Notes: generated by a model from the letters alone, not told the origin. DNA of 64,000 bases from Alistipes sp. (GCA_017504265.1 JAFVRN010000038.1:101630-165629), one strand, 5' to 3'. Shown: positions 18,938 to 27,537, counted from the stretch's first letter. Numbers and translations: made by a program.

Positions 18938-19647
18938 TTAACTTGACGTTTACGCAGCACCAAATATCCTAATGCATAGAATACCACAGGAATAAGCACA
19001 TAGAGTGTAATACCTACCGGTTCGGGGATGCTCAGGTGGCTAAATGCACTGAACTGCTCCTCGTAACGAATTAGTAGCTCCAAGCCGACACGTCCCGTAA
19101 TTCCGAAAAAGACCATAACACCAATGAATGCACCTACATAGGCCAAAACGAGGTTACGACGTGCTGCAAGATTAATGAGCAACGAGGCCGAGTATATAAT
19201 CTGAATGAGTATGTATATAGGCCAATAAAAATAGCCGTGGGCGATCATATCGCACAGCTCATGACCAACTGCAACATCTGCATAGACAAACGGAGTGGTA
19301 AGGAGCATAGCTAAGGTTGTTGTAATGGTGAGAATTAACGGAAATGCTACTGCACCGTTTAATATCATAAAGGTCATTCTCTCCTCATTCGATATCGGTA
19401 TAACACTTTCGAGAACCTTTGTCGAGCGGCCTCGCATACTCCAAGTAGTACGTATCGAATAGCCCATCGCGCCAAAAATATACAGCGCAAGGCCTATACC
19501 ATATACCGTGTCGATATCACGCGAGAGTATACCGAACAGCAATGGCCAACCAAGCATTTGGAGGATAATAGCAAGATACTGTTTGCGTTGTGTAGCGTAG
19601 TGATAGCGAGCATACTGCGCCACCCTACTTATCGAGAAACATGACAT
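18931..19647 (-). CDS. ABC exporter membrane subunit (first paralogue)
   Basis: This 238-aa protein has six predicted membrane segments. The internal stretch STKVLESVIPISNEERMTFM parallels STFVMENTLPLSSAERYTFI in the next gene, showing that they are tandem paralogues. It follows the ATPase stop by 2 bases and overlaps the next gene, so translational coupling is likely. It is assigned as an ABC permease from this context, because the sequence itself has no strong family motif. Confidence 0.72.
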   Translation of the reverse strand: MSCFSISRVAQYARYHYATQRKQYLAIILQMLGWPLLFGILSRDIDTVYGIGLALYIFGAMGYSIRTTWSMRGRSTKVLESVIPISNEERMTFMILNGAVAFPLILTITTTLAMLLTTPFVYADVAVGHELCDMIAHGYFYWPIYILIQIIYSASLLINLAARRNLVLAYVGAFIGVMVFFGITGRVGLELLIRYEEQFSAFSHLSIPEPVGITLYVLIPVVFYALGYLVLRKRQVKW

Positions 19648-19649
19648 AA

Positions 19650-20480
19650 CTATTTGGTATTAAAGATTGCTGCAATGGCGTTGCGATTGGCTGTAGTAGC
19701 GTTAAACAGCAACTCGATACTTAGCGGTGTATCCTCATCTGTTTCGTTGAGCGACACAGCCATATCACCCTGTATGGTACGCTCCGAATAGATAACCTTG
19801 TCTGCATCTGTTGCTTTGCCAAATTTCAGGCGGCGACCTATCTCGAGCGTTGTAGCCGATAGTGCCACACCATACTCATCGAGTATTACGATGCTATCCA
19901 AGAGTTGCTCTATATCCGCCACCTGATGCGTAGATATAACCACCATACGCTCCTCATTCACGTACGATGCAAGGATGCGACGAAAGACGCTCTTAGATGG
20001 TATATCCAGACCGTTCGTTGGCTCATCGAGAAGCAACATCGCCACGTTACAAGCCATCGCGAATGCTATGTATGCCTTCTTGCGCTGACCCATAGACATA
20101 GAGTGTAGCCTCTCCGAAGGATTTATGTGCAACTCCTCGCAGTAGCGATACATATCGCCACGATTGAAACGTGGATAGAACGGAGCTGTAACCTTGGCAT
20201 AACCATCAAGCGACAAGTTTGGGAGGTCGAACTCCTCGGGGATAATAATCATATCGCGGAATATCTCTGGACGACGCAACGACGGATCACAACCCATGAC
20301 ACTTACCTCACCCCCATTAGGGCGCATAATGCCGCAAACGAGTTTCAAAAGCGTAGTCTTACCGATACCATTACATCCGAGCAATCCATGGATGTGACCC
20401 TTTTCGAGTCTTAATGTGATATTTGTCAGCACCTCGTGCTGTGACGAATACCTAAATGAAAGTTTGTTTGTCGAAATCAT
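19650..20480 (-). CDS. ABC transporter ATPase (YtrB-like)
   Basis: This 276-aa ATPase has Walker A GCNGIGKTTLLKL (about residues 36-48) and the signature SMGQRKKAYIAFAMACN, where the usual LSGGQ is SMGQR. Walker B is MLLLDEPTNGLD, followed by the switch STHQVADIE. The SMGQ variant is common in YtrB/EcsA-type exporters. It heads the operon ATPase-permease-permease-GntR-GIN, with the start at the ATG at 20480. The promoter and operator are immediately upstream. Confidence 0.9.
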   Translation of the reverse strand: MISTNKLSFRYSSQHEVLTNITLRLEKGHIHGLLGCNGIGKTTLLKLVCGIMRPNGGEVSVMGCDPSLRRPEIFRDMIIIPEEFDLPNLSLDGYAKVTAPFYPRFNRGDMYRYCEELHINPSERLHSMSMGQRKKAYIAFAMACNVAMLLLDEPTNGLDIPSKSVFRRILASYVNEERMVVISTHQVADIEQLLDSIVILDEYGVALSATTLEIGRRLKFGKATDADKVIYSERTIQGDMAVSLNETDEDTPLSIELLFNATTANRNAIAAIFNTK

Positions 20481-20553
20481 ATTATCCTTACTTTATTTAA
20501 TATTATACCCTATCTCGACCTCCCCACCGACAATCGACCGGCGAGCCATCAGT

Positions 20554-20575
20554 GTGTATTAGTTTAGTAATACAC
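20554..20575. promoter_or_regulatory. Palindromic operator for the YtrA-type repressor
   Basis: A perfect palindrome, GTGTATTA-N6-TAATACAC, lies directly downstream of the -7 box of the ABC operon, so it would cover the transcription start. Its outer GT-N-TA...TA-N-AC pattern is that described for YtrA-subfamily operators, though the spacing between TA pairs is 12 here rather than 16. The operon encodes such a repressor. Confidence 0.7.
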
Positions 20576-20577
20576 TG

Positions 20578-20585
20578 CAAAGGTA
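20578..20585 (-). promoter_or_regulatory. -7 element of the ABC/GntR operon
   Basis: TACCTTTG on the minus strand, exact to TAnnTTTG, abutting the operator palindrome. Confidence 0.6.
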
Positions 20586-20627
20586 GGCATAATTTTTAAT
20601 CTTGCAAATATTTTCGAACATTTTTTA

Positions 20628-20635
20628 TATCTTTG
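20628..20635 (+). promoter_or_regulatory. -7 element of uvrC
   Basis: TATCTTTG lies only 7 bases before the uvrC ATG at 20643, so the predicted transcript starts at or within a few bases of the start codon. A TTG sits 23 bases upstream, a little far for a -33 box. Confidence 0.6.
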
Positions 20636-20642
20636 CAAAAGT

Positions 20643-22463
20643 ATGAATAAGATTGTACGAGAACATATACGAGAAGTGGTTGCAGCACTCCCCCTCTCAC
20701 CAGGCGTCTATCAATTTATCGACAAGGATGGTGTCATCATCTATGTCGGCAAGGCGAAGTCGCTCAAAAAGCGCGTATCCTCATACTTCGTAGAGAGCCG
20801 CGACCACTCGGCAAAGGTTAAAGTTCTCGTTAAGCAGGTTGTAGACATAAGGCACATAGTTGTCGATAGCGAACAGGATGCTCTACTACTCGAAAATTCG
20901 CTTATCAAGAGCCTGCAACCACGATACAACATCCTGCTCAAGGATGACAAGACATACCCCTGGATAGTGATACGCCGCGAGCCCTTCCCACGTGTTCTGT
21001 CTACACGACAGTTGGTGCGTGATGGGTCCCAATACTATGGACCATACGGCTCAATAGCCACACAGCGAGCTATACTCGAATTCATACGAGAGGTTATTCC
21101 GCTACGCACTTGCAAGCTTAACCTTTCGCCCAAAGCCATAAAAACAAAGGGGTATTGCGTATGTCTACAATACCACTTAGGCAACTGCAAAGCACCCTGT
21201 ATCGAGGCACAAAGCGAGGAGGAGTATGCCGAAAGCATCTCTCTTGTACAATCCATATTGAAGGGTGACCTTCGCCCCATACGCAAATGGCTCGAAGAGA
21301 ATATGTATCGTGCGGCCAATGAGCTGCAATTCGAGGTAGCCGAGAGTTACAAGCAACGTCTACGCTCGCTGGACAACTATCAGTCGCGTTCGGTCATAGT
21401 AAGTTCTAAGATTGTGGATTGCGATGTATTCTCGCTATTTGTCGATGACGACACCGCATACTGCAACTTTCTGCGCTTACAACATGGTTCGATTATCGCG
21501 GTGCAGACCATACGTCTATCAACAGGCATTGCGACATCGGAAGAGGAGTTGCTATCGGCGGCCATACAATATATCGTGGAGAATATTGCCGGCTCACTCT
21601 CCAAAGAGGTTATCGTACCGCTTATGCCCAGCGCAGCCCTACTATTCAGCGATGTCACCTTTACCATTCCTAAGCGTGGCGAGAAGGCCGAGCTACTCGA
21701 ATTTTCTCTGCGTAGCGCACGTACATATCGTGCCGAGCTGATGAAAAACCTCGAAATAACAAATCCTGCACGACACACCGAACGCCTGATGTCGGCCATG
21801 CAGAAAGAGCTACATCTGGACCACCAGCCTCGGTACATAGAGTGTTTCGACAACTCCAATTTGCAGGGAACAAACCCCGTAGCCTCGTGTGTGGTATTCC
21901 GCGATGGCAAGCCTTCACGCAAGGAGTATCGACATTTCAACATTAAGCGAGTGATAGGCCCGGATGACTTCGCTTCGATGCGTGAGATAATCCACCGCCG
22001 CTACACACGACTACTCGAAGAGGGGGCAGAACTTCCCGACCTCATCGTTGTTGATGGCGGCAAAGGCCAGCTGTCAAGCGCATATCGAGTATTATGCGAA
22101 CTCGGTATAGCAAACAGAGTACCTATCATAGGTCTTGCAAAGCGCATAGAAGAGATATTCTATCCGGGCGACCCTGCACCCTACTACCTCAGTCGCACAG
22201 GCGAGCCTCTGAAGGTTATATGTCATATACGTGACGAGGCACACCGCTTCGGCATCACATTTCACCGACAAAAGCGAAGCATATCTTTTATCGACAGTGA
22301 ACTGAGCCACATAAAGGGTATCGGGCAGAGAAGTATGATTGAAATGATGCGTTTCTTCGGCTCGGTATCAGGAGTGCGCGAGGCAACATTCGAGGAGCTG
22401 AAAGACATTATCGGAGCCCATCGAGCCAAGCTTGTTCAAGATTATTTTGCCGATAAAAAGTAA
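20643..22463 (+). CDS. uvrC: Excinuclease ABC subunit UvrC
   Basis: This 606-aa dual-incision nuclease makes the 3' and 5' cuts of nucleotide excision repair. The N-terminal GIY-YIG domain is present (GVYQFIDKDGVIIYVGKAKS, about residues 21-40). The UVR motif that binds UvrB spans about 200-235. The RNase H-like domain has FDNSNLQGTNPVAS with its catalytic Asp, and the C-terminus has helix-hairpin-helix motifs (HIKGIGQRS, FGSVSGVREAT). Length is normal for the family. It is divergent from the YtrA-type operon. Confidence 0.96.
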   Translation: MNKIVREHIREVVAALPLSPGVYQFIDKDGVIIYVGKAKSLKKRVSSYFVESRDHSAKVKVLVKQVVDIRHIVVDSEQDALLLENSLIKSLQPRYNILLKDDKTYPWIVIRREPFPRVLSTRQLVRDGSQYYGPYGSIATQRAILEFIREVIPLRTCKLNLSPKAIKTKGYCVCLQYHLGNCKAPCIEAQSEEEYAESISLVQSILKGDLRPIRKWLEENMYRAANELQFEVAESYKQRLRSLDNYQSRSVIVSSKIVDCDVFSLFVDDDTAYCNFLRLQHGSIIAVQTIRLSTGIATSEEELLSAAIQYIVENIAGSLSKEVIVPLMPSAALLFSDVTFTIPKRGEKAELLEFSLRSARTYRAELMKNLEITNPARHTERLMSAMQKELHLDHQPRYIECFDNSNLQGTNPVASCVVFRDGKPSRKEYRHFNIKRVIGPDDFASMREIIHRRYTRLLEEGAELPDLIVVDGGKGQLSSAYRVLCELGIANRVPIIGLAKRIEEIFYPGDPAPYYLSRTGEPLKVICHIRDEAHRFGITFHRQKRSISFIDSELSHIKGIGQRSMIEMMRFFGSVSGVREATFEELKDIIGAHRAKLVQDYFADKK

Positions 22464-22626
22464 AATCGTGCGGTTATTTCACCCTCAATATTGGGCGATT
22501 CGCCCATTGTCGCATTATACAATAAACTGCATATATTGTCATCTAACTATCTATGTGGCACGTAGTTTGCATAACGCGCATAGGGATTTTAACGATAGTG
22601 CCGCCGATACTTAACAGCTACAATAT

Positions 22627-22657
22627 TTTGCAGATTAAGATATTATTTGTATCTTGC
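22627..22657 (+). promoter_or_regulatory. Promoter of the ECF sigma factor
   Basis: TTTG (22627-22630), an exact 19-base spacer, then TATCTTGC (22650-22657), which departs from TAnnTTTG at the last two bases. The predicted leader is about 80 bases. The rest of the 278-base gap after uvrC shows only a small GGGCG/CGCCC hairpin near 22494 and nothing else I recognise. Confidence 0.5.
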
Positions 22658-22741
22658 GAACGAAATAAAGATTTTTAACCATAAAAAAATAGAACGCCTA
22701 TCGATAAAATTCTGCTCTTGAACCAACTAAAATAGAGGAGT

Positions 22742-23326
22742 ATGAATGTGACAGCATTAAGCGACCGCGTGTTGCTTAATAATTACCTTTCGGGAGATAG
22801 GAGTGCTATATCCGAACTAATCGAGCGACACTCACTGCGTGTGCGCAACTATATCGGCATGATGGTCAAAGATGACGGTATAGCCGATGACATTTTCCAG
22901 GAGACATTTATCAAGGCCGTAAAGGTTATCGACGAAGGACGCTATATTGATAACGGCAAGTTCCTGTCGTGGGTACTGCGTATTGCTCACAACAGCGTCC
23001 TCGACCACTTCCGCCGCGAGAAGAATAGCCGTATGGTAAACGAATCGGAGGCCGGCTACGACATCATCGGCACAATGCGTTTCTCGGAGCCTACCGCCGA
23101 GGACAATATGATGCATGGCGAGATAGAGCAGTCGGTAAGAGAGCTGATATCACAGCTGCCTGACGAACAGCAGGAGGTGGTACGCCTACGCTACTACTCT
23201 AAGCTGTCGTTTGCCGAGATTGCCGAGCAGACCGAAGTGAGCATCAATACAGCCCTGGGGCGTATGCGCTATGCACTTATTAACCTGCGTCGTATGATCC
23301 AAGAAAAAAAATTGGTATTAAATTAA
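22742..23326 (+). CDS. ECF-type RNA polymerase sigma factor
   Basis: This 194-aa sigma-70 family protein has region 2 at about residues 25-95 (DDIFQETFIKAVK, then FLSWVLRIAHNSVLDHFRR) and region 4 at about 128-185 (QLPDEQQEVVRLRYYSKLSF, then AEIAEQTEVSINTALGRMRY). No region 1 or 3 is present, which defines the ECF group. No FecR-like or zinc-binding anti-sigma gene follows, as it would for a SusCD-linked sigma; the only downstream ORF is 46 codons. The regulon cannot be inferred. Confidence 0.92.
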   Translation: MNVTALSDRVLLNNYLSGDRSAISELIERHSLRVRNYIGMMVKDDGIADDIFQETFIKAVKVIDEGRYIDNGKFLSWVLRIAHNSVLDHFRREKNSRMVNESEAGYDIIGTMRFSEPTAEDNMMHGEIEQSVRELISQLPDEQQEVVRLRYYSKLSFAEIAEQTEVSINTALGRMRYALINLRRMIQEKKLVLN

Positions 23327-23349
23327 CCGTTGATACAATATATCCATAC

Positions 23350-23390
23350 GGCTCTCGTTCTATATGTACAAACATCTAAAACGAGTTGCC
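23350..23390 (+). promoter_or_regulatory. Hairpin abutting the 46-aa ORF start codon
   Basis: GGCTCTCGTT (23350-23359) pairs with AACGAGTTGCC (23380-23390). The 3' arm ends one base before the ATG, so when folded it would cover the ribosome-binding region. Confidence 0.5.
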
Positions 23391-23391
23391 T

Positions 23392-23532
23392 ATGGGTGAA
23401 ATCGACACAAGAACATTAAAATTGTATAGTGAGGAGGATATGTTGCTTAACGACGTAGTGCAGGAAGATAACGAGTTACTATATCTCGACACCTATCTCA
23501 CCGACATCTTTAAGACGCATAGCGAGTATTAA
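23392..23532 (+). CDS. Small acidic protein (46 aa) downstream of the ECF sigma factor
   Basis: An ATG-TAA frame of 46 codons encodes a product starting MGEIDTRTLKLYSEEDMLLN and ending DIFKTHSEY. It is strongly acidic and amphipathic, with no membrane segment or signal peptide. It lies 65 bases after the sigma gene and ahead of a terminator, so it is probably on the same transcript. I do not recognise a family. Position suggests a regulatory partner of the sigma factor; this is inference. A spurious ORF remains possible, but codon use looks normal. Confidence 0.55.
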   Translation: MGEIDTRTLKLYSEEDMLLNDVVQEDNELLYLDTYLTDIFKTHSEY

Positions 23533-23597
23533 GCCCTATTATACTCACTCCAATCCTGAAACATCGGGAGGCCATGATAGTATATCGGCCGGCTATA

Positions 23598-23636
23598 ACA
23601 GAAGTGTCCCTTATTTCAAAGGGGCACTCCTGTTTT
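23598..23636 (+). terminator. Terminator of the sigma factor unit
   Basis: ACAGAAGTGTCCC pairs imperfectly with GGGGCACTCCTGT across a loop, followed by TTTT. Confidence 0.65.
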
Positions 23637-23714
23637 ACACCATAATATAACACGTGGTATATCTATTGTTTTATATCTATATCGTAATATTTTTTGAAAA
23701 AAGTTACAAAAAAT

Positions 23715-23745
23715 TTTGCAGGATAGAAAATAATGTCTACATTTG
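23715..23745 (+). promoter_or_regulatory. Promoter of tRNA-Leu
   Basis: TTTG (23715-23718), a 19-base spacer, then TACATTTG (23738-23745): an exact match to the Bacteroidota consensus. The tRNA begins 25 bases later. Confidence 0.75.
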
Positions 23746-23769
23746 CACACCATTTCAGAGAAATCTGAT

Positions 23770-23853
23770 GCCCAGATGGCGGAATCGGTAGACGCGCTGG
23801 TCTCAAACACCAGTAGGTTCACCCCTGTGCCGGTTCGACCCCGGCTCTGGGTA
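23770..23853 (+). tRNA. tRNA-Leu (anticodon CAA)
   Basis: This 84-nt class II tRNA has an acceptor stem GCCCAGA pairing with TCTGGGT (G1-U72 wobble) and a D arm with GGAATCGGTAGAC. The anticodon stem CTGGT/ACCAG carries the loop CTCAAAC, anticodon CAA, which reads UUG. There is a long variable arm and a TTCGACC T loop. The discriminator is A and CCA is not encoded, as is common in this phylum. Confidence 0.96.
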
Positions 23854-23858
23854 CTAAG

Positions 23859-23893
23859 CGAGAGGAACTAAGGTTTCTCTCGTTTTTTGTTTT
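23859..23893 (+). terminator. Terminator of tRNA-Leu
   Basis: CGAGAG...CTCTCG hairpin followed by a run of six T, 6 bases after the tRNA. Confidence 0.8.
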
Positions 23894-23941
23894 TGGGCAT
23901 ATAATGGTGCTGCCGCTATAATGATTACCAACTATTGGGGA

Positions 23942-23972
23942 TTGCGCCACGGCTAAAATTATATTATCTTTG
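23942..23972 (+). promoter_or_regulatory. Promoter of feoAB
   Basis: TTG (23942-23944), a 20-base spacer, then TATCTTTG (23965-23972). The predicted start is about 20 bases before the ATG. No Fur-box-like palindrome is obvious. Confidence 0.65.
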
Positions 23973-23998
23973 TGCCCAAAATATATAATTAGGTAAAA

Positions 23999-26389
23999 AT
24001 GAGATTAAGTGAACTCAAAAGGGGTAAGACGGCAACCGTGGTCAAGGTACTTGGTTATGGTGGTTTCAGACGTCGTATAATGGAGATGGGCTTCGTGCGA
24101 GGACAGCGCGTGACAGCCATCCTCGACGCACCGTTACGCGACCCTATCGAATATAATATCATGGGCTACGACATATCGCTGCGTCGCAAGGAGGCCGAAA
24201 TGATTGTAGTACTCACAGACGAAGAGGCAAAACAGCTATCATCTACTGATGACTGCTGGCTACAAGGCGATGACAGTGACACCTCAAATGATAGCAACAA
24301 TCTTATTGACAGCGTCATACGCAGCAGTCACCGCCATATAAGCGTGGCCCTTATAGGCAATCCCAATTCGGGCAAAACCTCGCTATTTAACACACTATGT
24401 GGTCGCAGCGAGCATGTAGGCAACTATAGTGGTGTTACAGTAGATGCCAAACGTGGCAAACTGCGATACAAGGGCTATACCATCGAGATAACAGACCTGC
24501 CGGGAACATACGCCCTCACGGCATATTCACCCGAGGAGCTATATGTACGTCGCCATCTTGTAGAGCATACACCTGATGTTGTGGTAAATGCGGTTGTTGC
24601 ATCGAACCTCGAACGCAACCTCTATCTTACCACCGAGCTTATTGACATGAGCCCCAAGATGGTGATATCGCTTAACATGTACGACGAGTTGGAGAGTAGC
24701 GGTGCGCACCTCAACCACGAAGCATTGGGCGATATGATAGGTGTGCCTATTGTACCGGTGGTTACCAAATCATCGCACGACACCGAGGCACTACTCGACC
24801 GTATAATTGCCGTATATGAGGGTAACGACCAGCAAGTGCGACACATACATATACGCTATGGCACAGTCATAGAGGAGAATATCGAGCCACTCCATAGTGA
24901 TATGCGTCAGCACAAGGAGGAGCTGTCGGCACACTTCCCACCACGCTATGTAGCTCTAAAACTTGTTGAGGGTGACAAGCATATCAACTCGCTTATTGAG
25001 GGCACTCCCCACTACGAGCGATGGATACGTATGGCCGAGCGAGCCCGCAACAACATACGTGAGGCCCTCGACGAGGATATAGAGACAGCCCTTGCAAACC
25101 AGAAATATGGATTTATATCGGGTGCATTAAAAGAGACCTACGAGGCTTCGGAGCGCAAACGCGACTCGTGGGGCGATAGGCTTGACGCTCTTGTCACGCA
25201 TCGCATCTGGGGATTTCCTATATTTATCGTCATAATGTGGTTTATGTTCTATTGTACCTTCACATTGGGAGCATATCCACAGGAGTGGATTGAGATGGGT
25301 GTAGATTGGCTGTACAATCTCGTCCGCAGCGTCATGAGCGATGGCCCGTTGCGCGATATGATTACCGATGGTGTTATCAGTGGCGTGGGTAGCGTGCTTG
25401 TCTTTCTACCCAACATCATGATACTCTACCTATTTATCTCATTTCTCGAGGATTCGGGATACTTGGCACGTGCTGCCTTTATTATGGATAAGGTGATGCA
25501 CTATTTGGGTGTTCACGGCAAGTCATTCATACCTATGGTCATGGGTTTTGGATGTAACGTGCCGGCCGTGATGGCGTGTCGTACAATAGAGTGCCATACA
25601 TCGCGACTGATAACCATTATGATTGTACCATTTATGTCGTGCAGTGCTCGTCTGCCGATATATATGATGATTGTGGGAACATTCTTTGCAGAACACGCCG
25701 GCACAGTACTACTACTATTATACCTATTGGGTATCGCCATGGCGGTTATCTCTGCACGACTGATGCGTCGTTTTATGTTCCGCGAGCAGGAGGCCCCATT
25801 TGTAATGGAGTTATCGCCCTACCGCATACCAACCATGAAAACAACGCTACGACATATGTGGAGCAAGTGTGTGCAATACCTACGCAAGATGGGAGGACTT
25901 ATCCTTATAGCCTCTATTGTGGTATGGCTGCTAAGCTACTATCCACGTCCCAAACATAGCAACGACGATATCGAAGCTCCACGCTATGAGCTATCCTATA
26001 TGGGGCAGATTGGCGAATTTTGTGAGCCTATATTCGAGCCTATGGGCTTGGGATGGCAGGCATCCGTGGCTATCCTCTCGGGACTACCTGCCAAGGAGAT
26101 TGTCGTGAGTACGATGAATGTGCTATATGCACAACCTGGCGATGAGGCACCGGTTGATGATGAAAACTTATCACCGAGCATCAGCCGACGTATCGCCGAC
26201 AGTATGTCTACACCTTCGGCCGTAGCCTTCCTCATCTTCTCGTTGTTATACCTACCCTGTATAGCTACGATTATGGCTATTGGAGCAGAACTTAATTGGC
26301 GCTGGGCACTACTATCGGCAATATACAACACTGCCATAGCGTGGATTGTAGCCTGGGTAGCATTCCATATCACAACACTAATAATTTAA
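23999..26389 (+). CDS. feoB: Fused FeoA-FeoB ferrous iron transporter
   Basis: This 796-aa protein takes up Fe2+ across the inner membrane. Residues 1-78 form a FeoA SH3-like domain (MRLSELKRGKTATVVKV, GYGGFRRRIMEMGFVRGQ). After an acidic linker, the GTPase domain starts near residue 113 with G1 GNPNSGKTSLFN, G2 GNYSGVTVDAKRG, G3 DLPGTYAL and G4 NMYDE. The membrane channel holds the two Gate motifs, including GFGCNVPAVMACR and SCSARLPIYM. FeoA-FeoB fusions occur in other Bacteroidota. A Cys-rich accessory gene follows 4 bases downstream. Confidence 0.96.
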   Translation: MRLSELKRGKTATVVKVLGYGGFRRRIMEMGFVRGQRVTAILDAPLRDPIEYNIMGYDISLRRKEAEMIVVLTDEEAKQLSSTDDCWLQGDDSDTSNDSNNLIDSVIRSSHRHISVALIGNPNSGKTSLFNTLCGRSEHVGNYSGVTVDAKRGKLRYKGYTIEITDLPGTYALTAYSPEELYVRRHLVEHTPDVVVNAVVASNLERNLYLTTELIDMSPKMVISLNMYDELESSGAHLNHEALGDMIGVPIVPVVTKSSHDTEALLDRIIAVYEGNDQQVRHIHIRYGTVIEENIEPLHSDMRQHKEELSAHFPPRYVALKLVEGDKHINSLIEGTPHYERWIRMAERARNNIREALDEDIETALANQKYGFISGALKETYEASERKRDSWGDRLDALVTHRIWGFPIFIVIMWFMFYCTFTLGAYPQEWIEMGVDWLYNLVRSVMSDGPLRDMITDGVISGVGSVLVFLPNIMILYLFISFLEDSGYLARAAFIMDKVMHYLGVHGKSFIPMVMGFGCNVPAVMACRTIECHTSRLITIMIVPFMSCSARLPIYMMIVGTFFAEHAGTVLLLLYLLGIAMAVISARLMRRFMFREQEAPFVMELSPYRIPTMKTTLRHMWSKCVQYLRKMGGLILIASIVVWLLSYYPRPKHSNDDIEAPRYELSYMGQIGEFCEPIFEPMGLGWQASVAILSGLPAKEIVVSTMNVLYAQPGDEAPVDDENLSPSISRRIADSMSTPSAVAFLIFSLLYLPCIATIMAIGAELNWRWALLSAIYNTAIAWIVAWVAFHITTLII

Positions 26390-26393
26390 GCGT

Positions 26394-26540
26394 ATGAATA
26401 TGGGATGGCAAGAATGGGGTGTGGTGATTGTCGCTATTGCGGCAGTCATAGCTCTGATACGACGTGTATGGCGGTTCTTCAAGTGTGGAGAGAGCTCCTC
26501 GTGCTCGAATTGTAATAAGGAGTGTAGACATCGACACTAA
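26394..26540 (+). CDS. FeoB-associated Cys-rich membrane protein
   Basis: The 48-codon ORF starts MNMGWQEWGVVIVAIAAVIA. It has one membrane helix (residues about 8-22), an arginine-rich turn, then a cysteine cluster CGESSSCSNCNKEC and a His-rich end. This is the layout of the small FeoB-associated Cys-rich proteins, thought to assist Fe2+ transfer or regulate FeoB. It lies 4 bases after the feoAB stop and before a strong terminator. Confidence 0.85.
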   Translation: MNMGWQEWGVVIVAIAAVIALIRRVWRFFKCGESSSCSNCNKECRHRH

Positions 26541-26584
26541 ATAGCGCAGCATCAAACATCTATTTTGCAGATAGCATATAACAG

Positions 26585-26624
26585 AGGGGAGCTTAGTGGA
26601 TGACCACTAAGCTCCCCTATTTTT
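26585..26624 (+). terminator. Terminator of the feoAB operon
   Basis: A perfect 15-bp stem (AGGGGAGCTTAGTGG with 26604-26618), an ATGA loop, then ATTTTT. Confidence 0.9.
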
Positions 26625-26685
26625 CATTCGTTCCGATAAGCGATAACATCAGGAGCTACATCATATATCTTTCGATTTGCGCCGA

Positions 26686-27492
26686 CTACTTATCGGCCTG
26701 AATATCTGCCTGACGCTGGGTGTTAATACGCATCAACTGACGTATCGACTGAGCCATACGCTGCGGGTCAATATTACGTTTGATAACCGAATCATGCGCC
26801 AAAGAGATACCACCCGTCTCCTCCGATACGGCAATGACAATCGCATCCGACACCTCACTCATACCGAGTGCTGCACGGTGACGCATACCATAAGCCTTAG
26901 GCACAGCCTGTTGCGTGGATGGAAGTACACACTTTGCAGCAACTACCCTACCTCCACTGATAACAACAGCACCGTCGTGCAGCGGCGCATTCTTAAAGAA
27001 TATATTTTCGAGCAATGCGGTCGAAACCTTCGCATCGATAGCAATACCACTCTCGACAATAACACTGAGGTCGCTGGCCTGCTTGATGATAATAAGCGCA
27101 CCCACCTTCTGTTCTCCCATCTCCTGACAGGCCTGAACTATTGGACGCAGATCCACATCATCCTCGCTCTTACGCTGACGCAGGTTGAAGATACGTGAAA
27201 GAAACTCGAAACGTCCACGCTGACGACCTATGACTTGCAGGAAGTGACGTATTTCGGGCTGGAAGATAATCAGTATGGCGATGACACCGACAGATATTAT
27301 CTGTCCAAGGATTGTCGAGAATAGCACAAGGTTGAACGTGCGCACCAATATCCATAGCAGGTATATTACAAATATACCCATCATAATATAGGGTGCACTC
27401 GTACCCTTCATAGCACGATATACTCCATAAAAGAGCGATGCTACAAGTACGATATCAACAAAATCGACAAAGGTAAACGGTATAAATCCCAT
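26686..27492 (-). CDS. cdaA: Diadenylate cyclase CdaA
   Basis: This 268-aa membrane enzyme condenses two ATP to c-di-AMP, which controls potassium, osmotic and wall homeostasis. I use the ATG at 27492 (MGFIPFTFVDFVDIVLV); 12 extra in-frame residues upstream look non-native. Three membrane helices occupy residues about 10-80. The DAC domain follows with the catalytic DGA (173-175, in LHDGAVVISGGRVVAA) and RHR (204-206). A trkH potassium transporter, a usual c-di-AMP-controlled system, is in the same window. The upstream gene is an OmpH-like lipoprotein, not the more usual folP. Confidence 0.93.
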   Translation of the reverse strand: MGFIPFTFVDFVDIVLVASLFYGVYRAMKGTSAPYIMMGIFVIYLLWILVRTFNLVLFSTILGQIISVGVIAILIIFQPEIRHFLQVIGRQRGRFEFLSRIFNLRQRKSEDDVDLRPIVQACQEMGEQKVGALIIIKQASDLSVIVESGIAIDAKVSTALLENIFFKNAPLHDGAVVISGGRVVAAKCVLPSTQQAVPKAYGMRHRAALGMSEVSDAIVIAVSEETGGISLAHDSVIKRNIDPQRMAQSIRQLMRINTQRQADIQADK

Positions 27493-27537
27493 ACAAAAAA
27501 ATCTATTCCACTTACTAAACGTTGGCAATGGCCTCTA

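Noticed and set aside
22432-22614. 60-codon ORF overlapping the end of uvrC
   Set aside because: It is out of frame with uvrC, has no ribosome-binding site, and its composition does not look coding.
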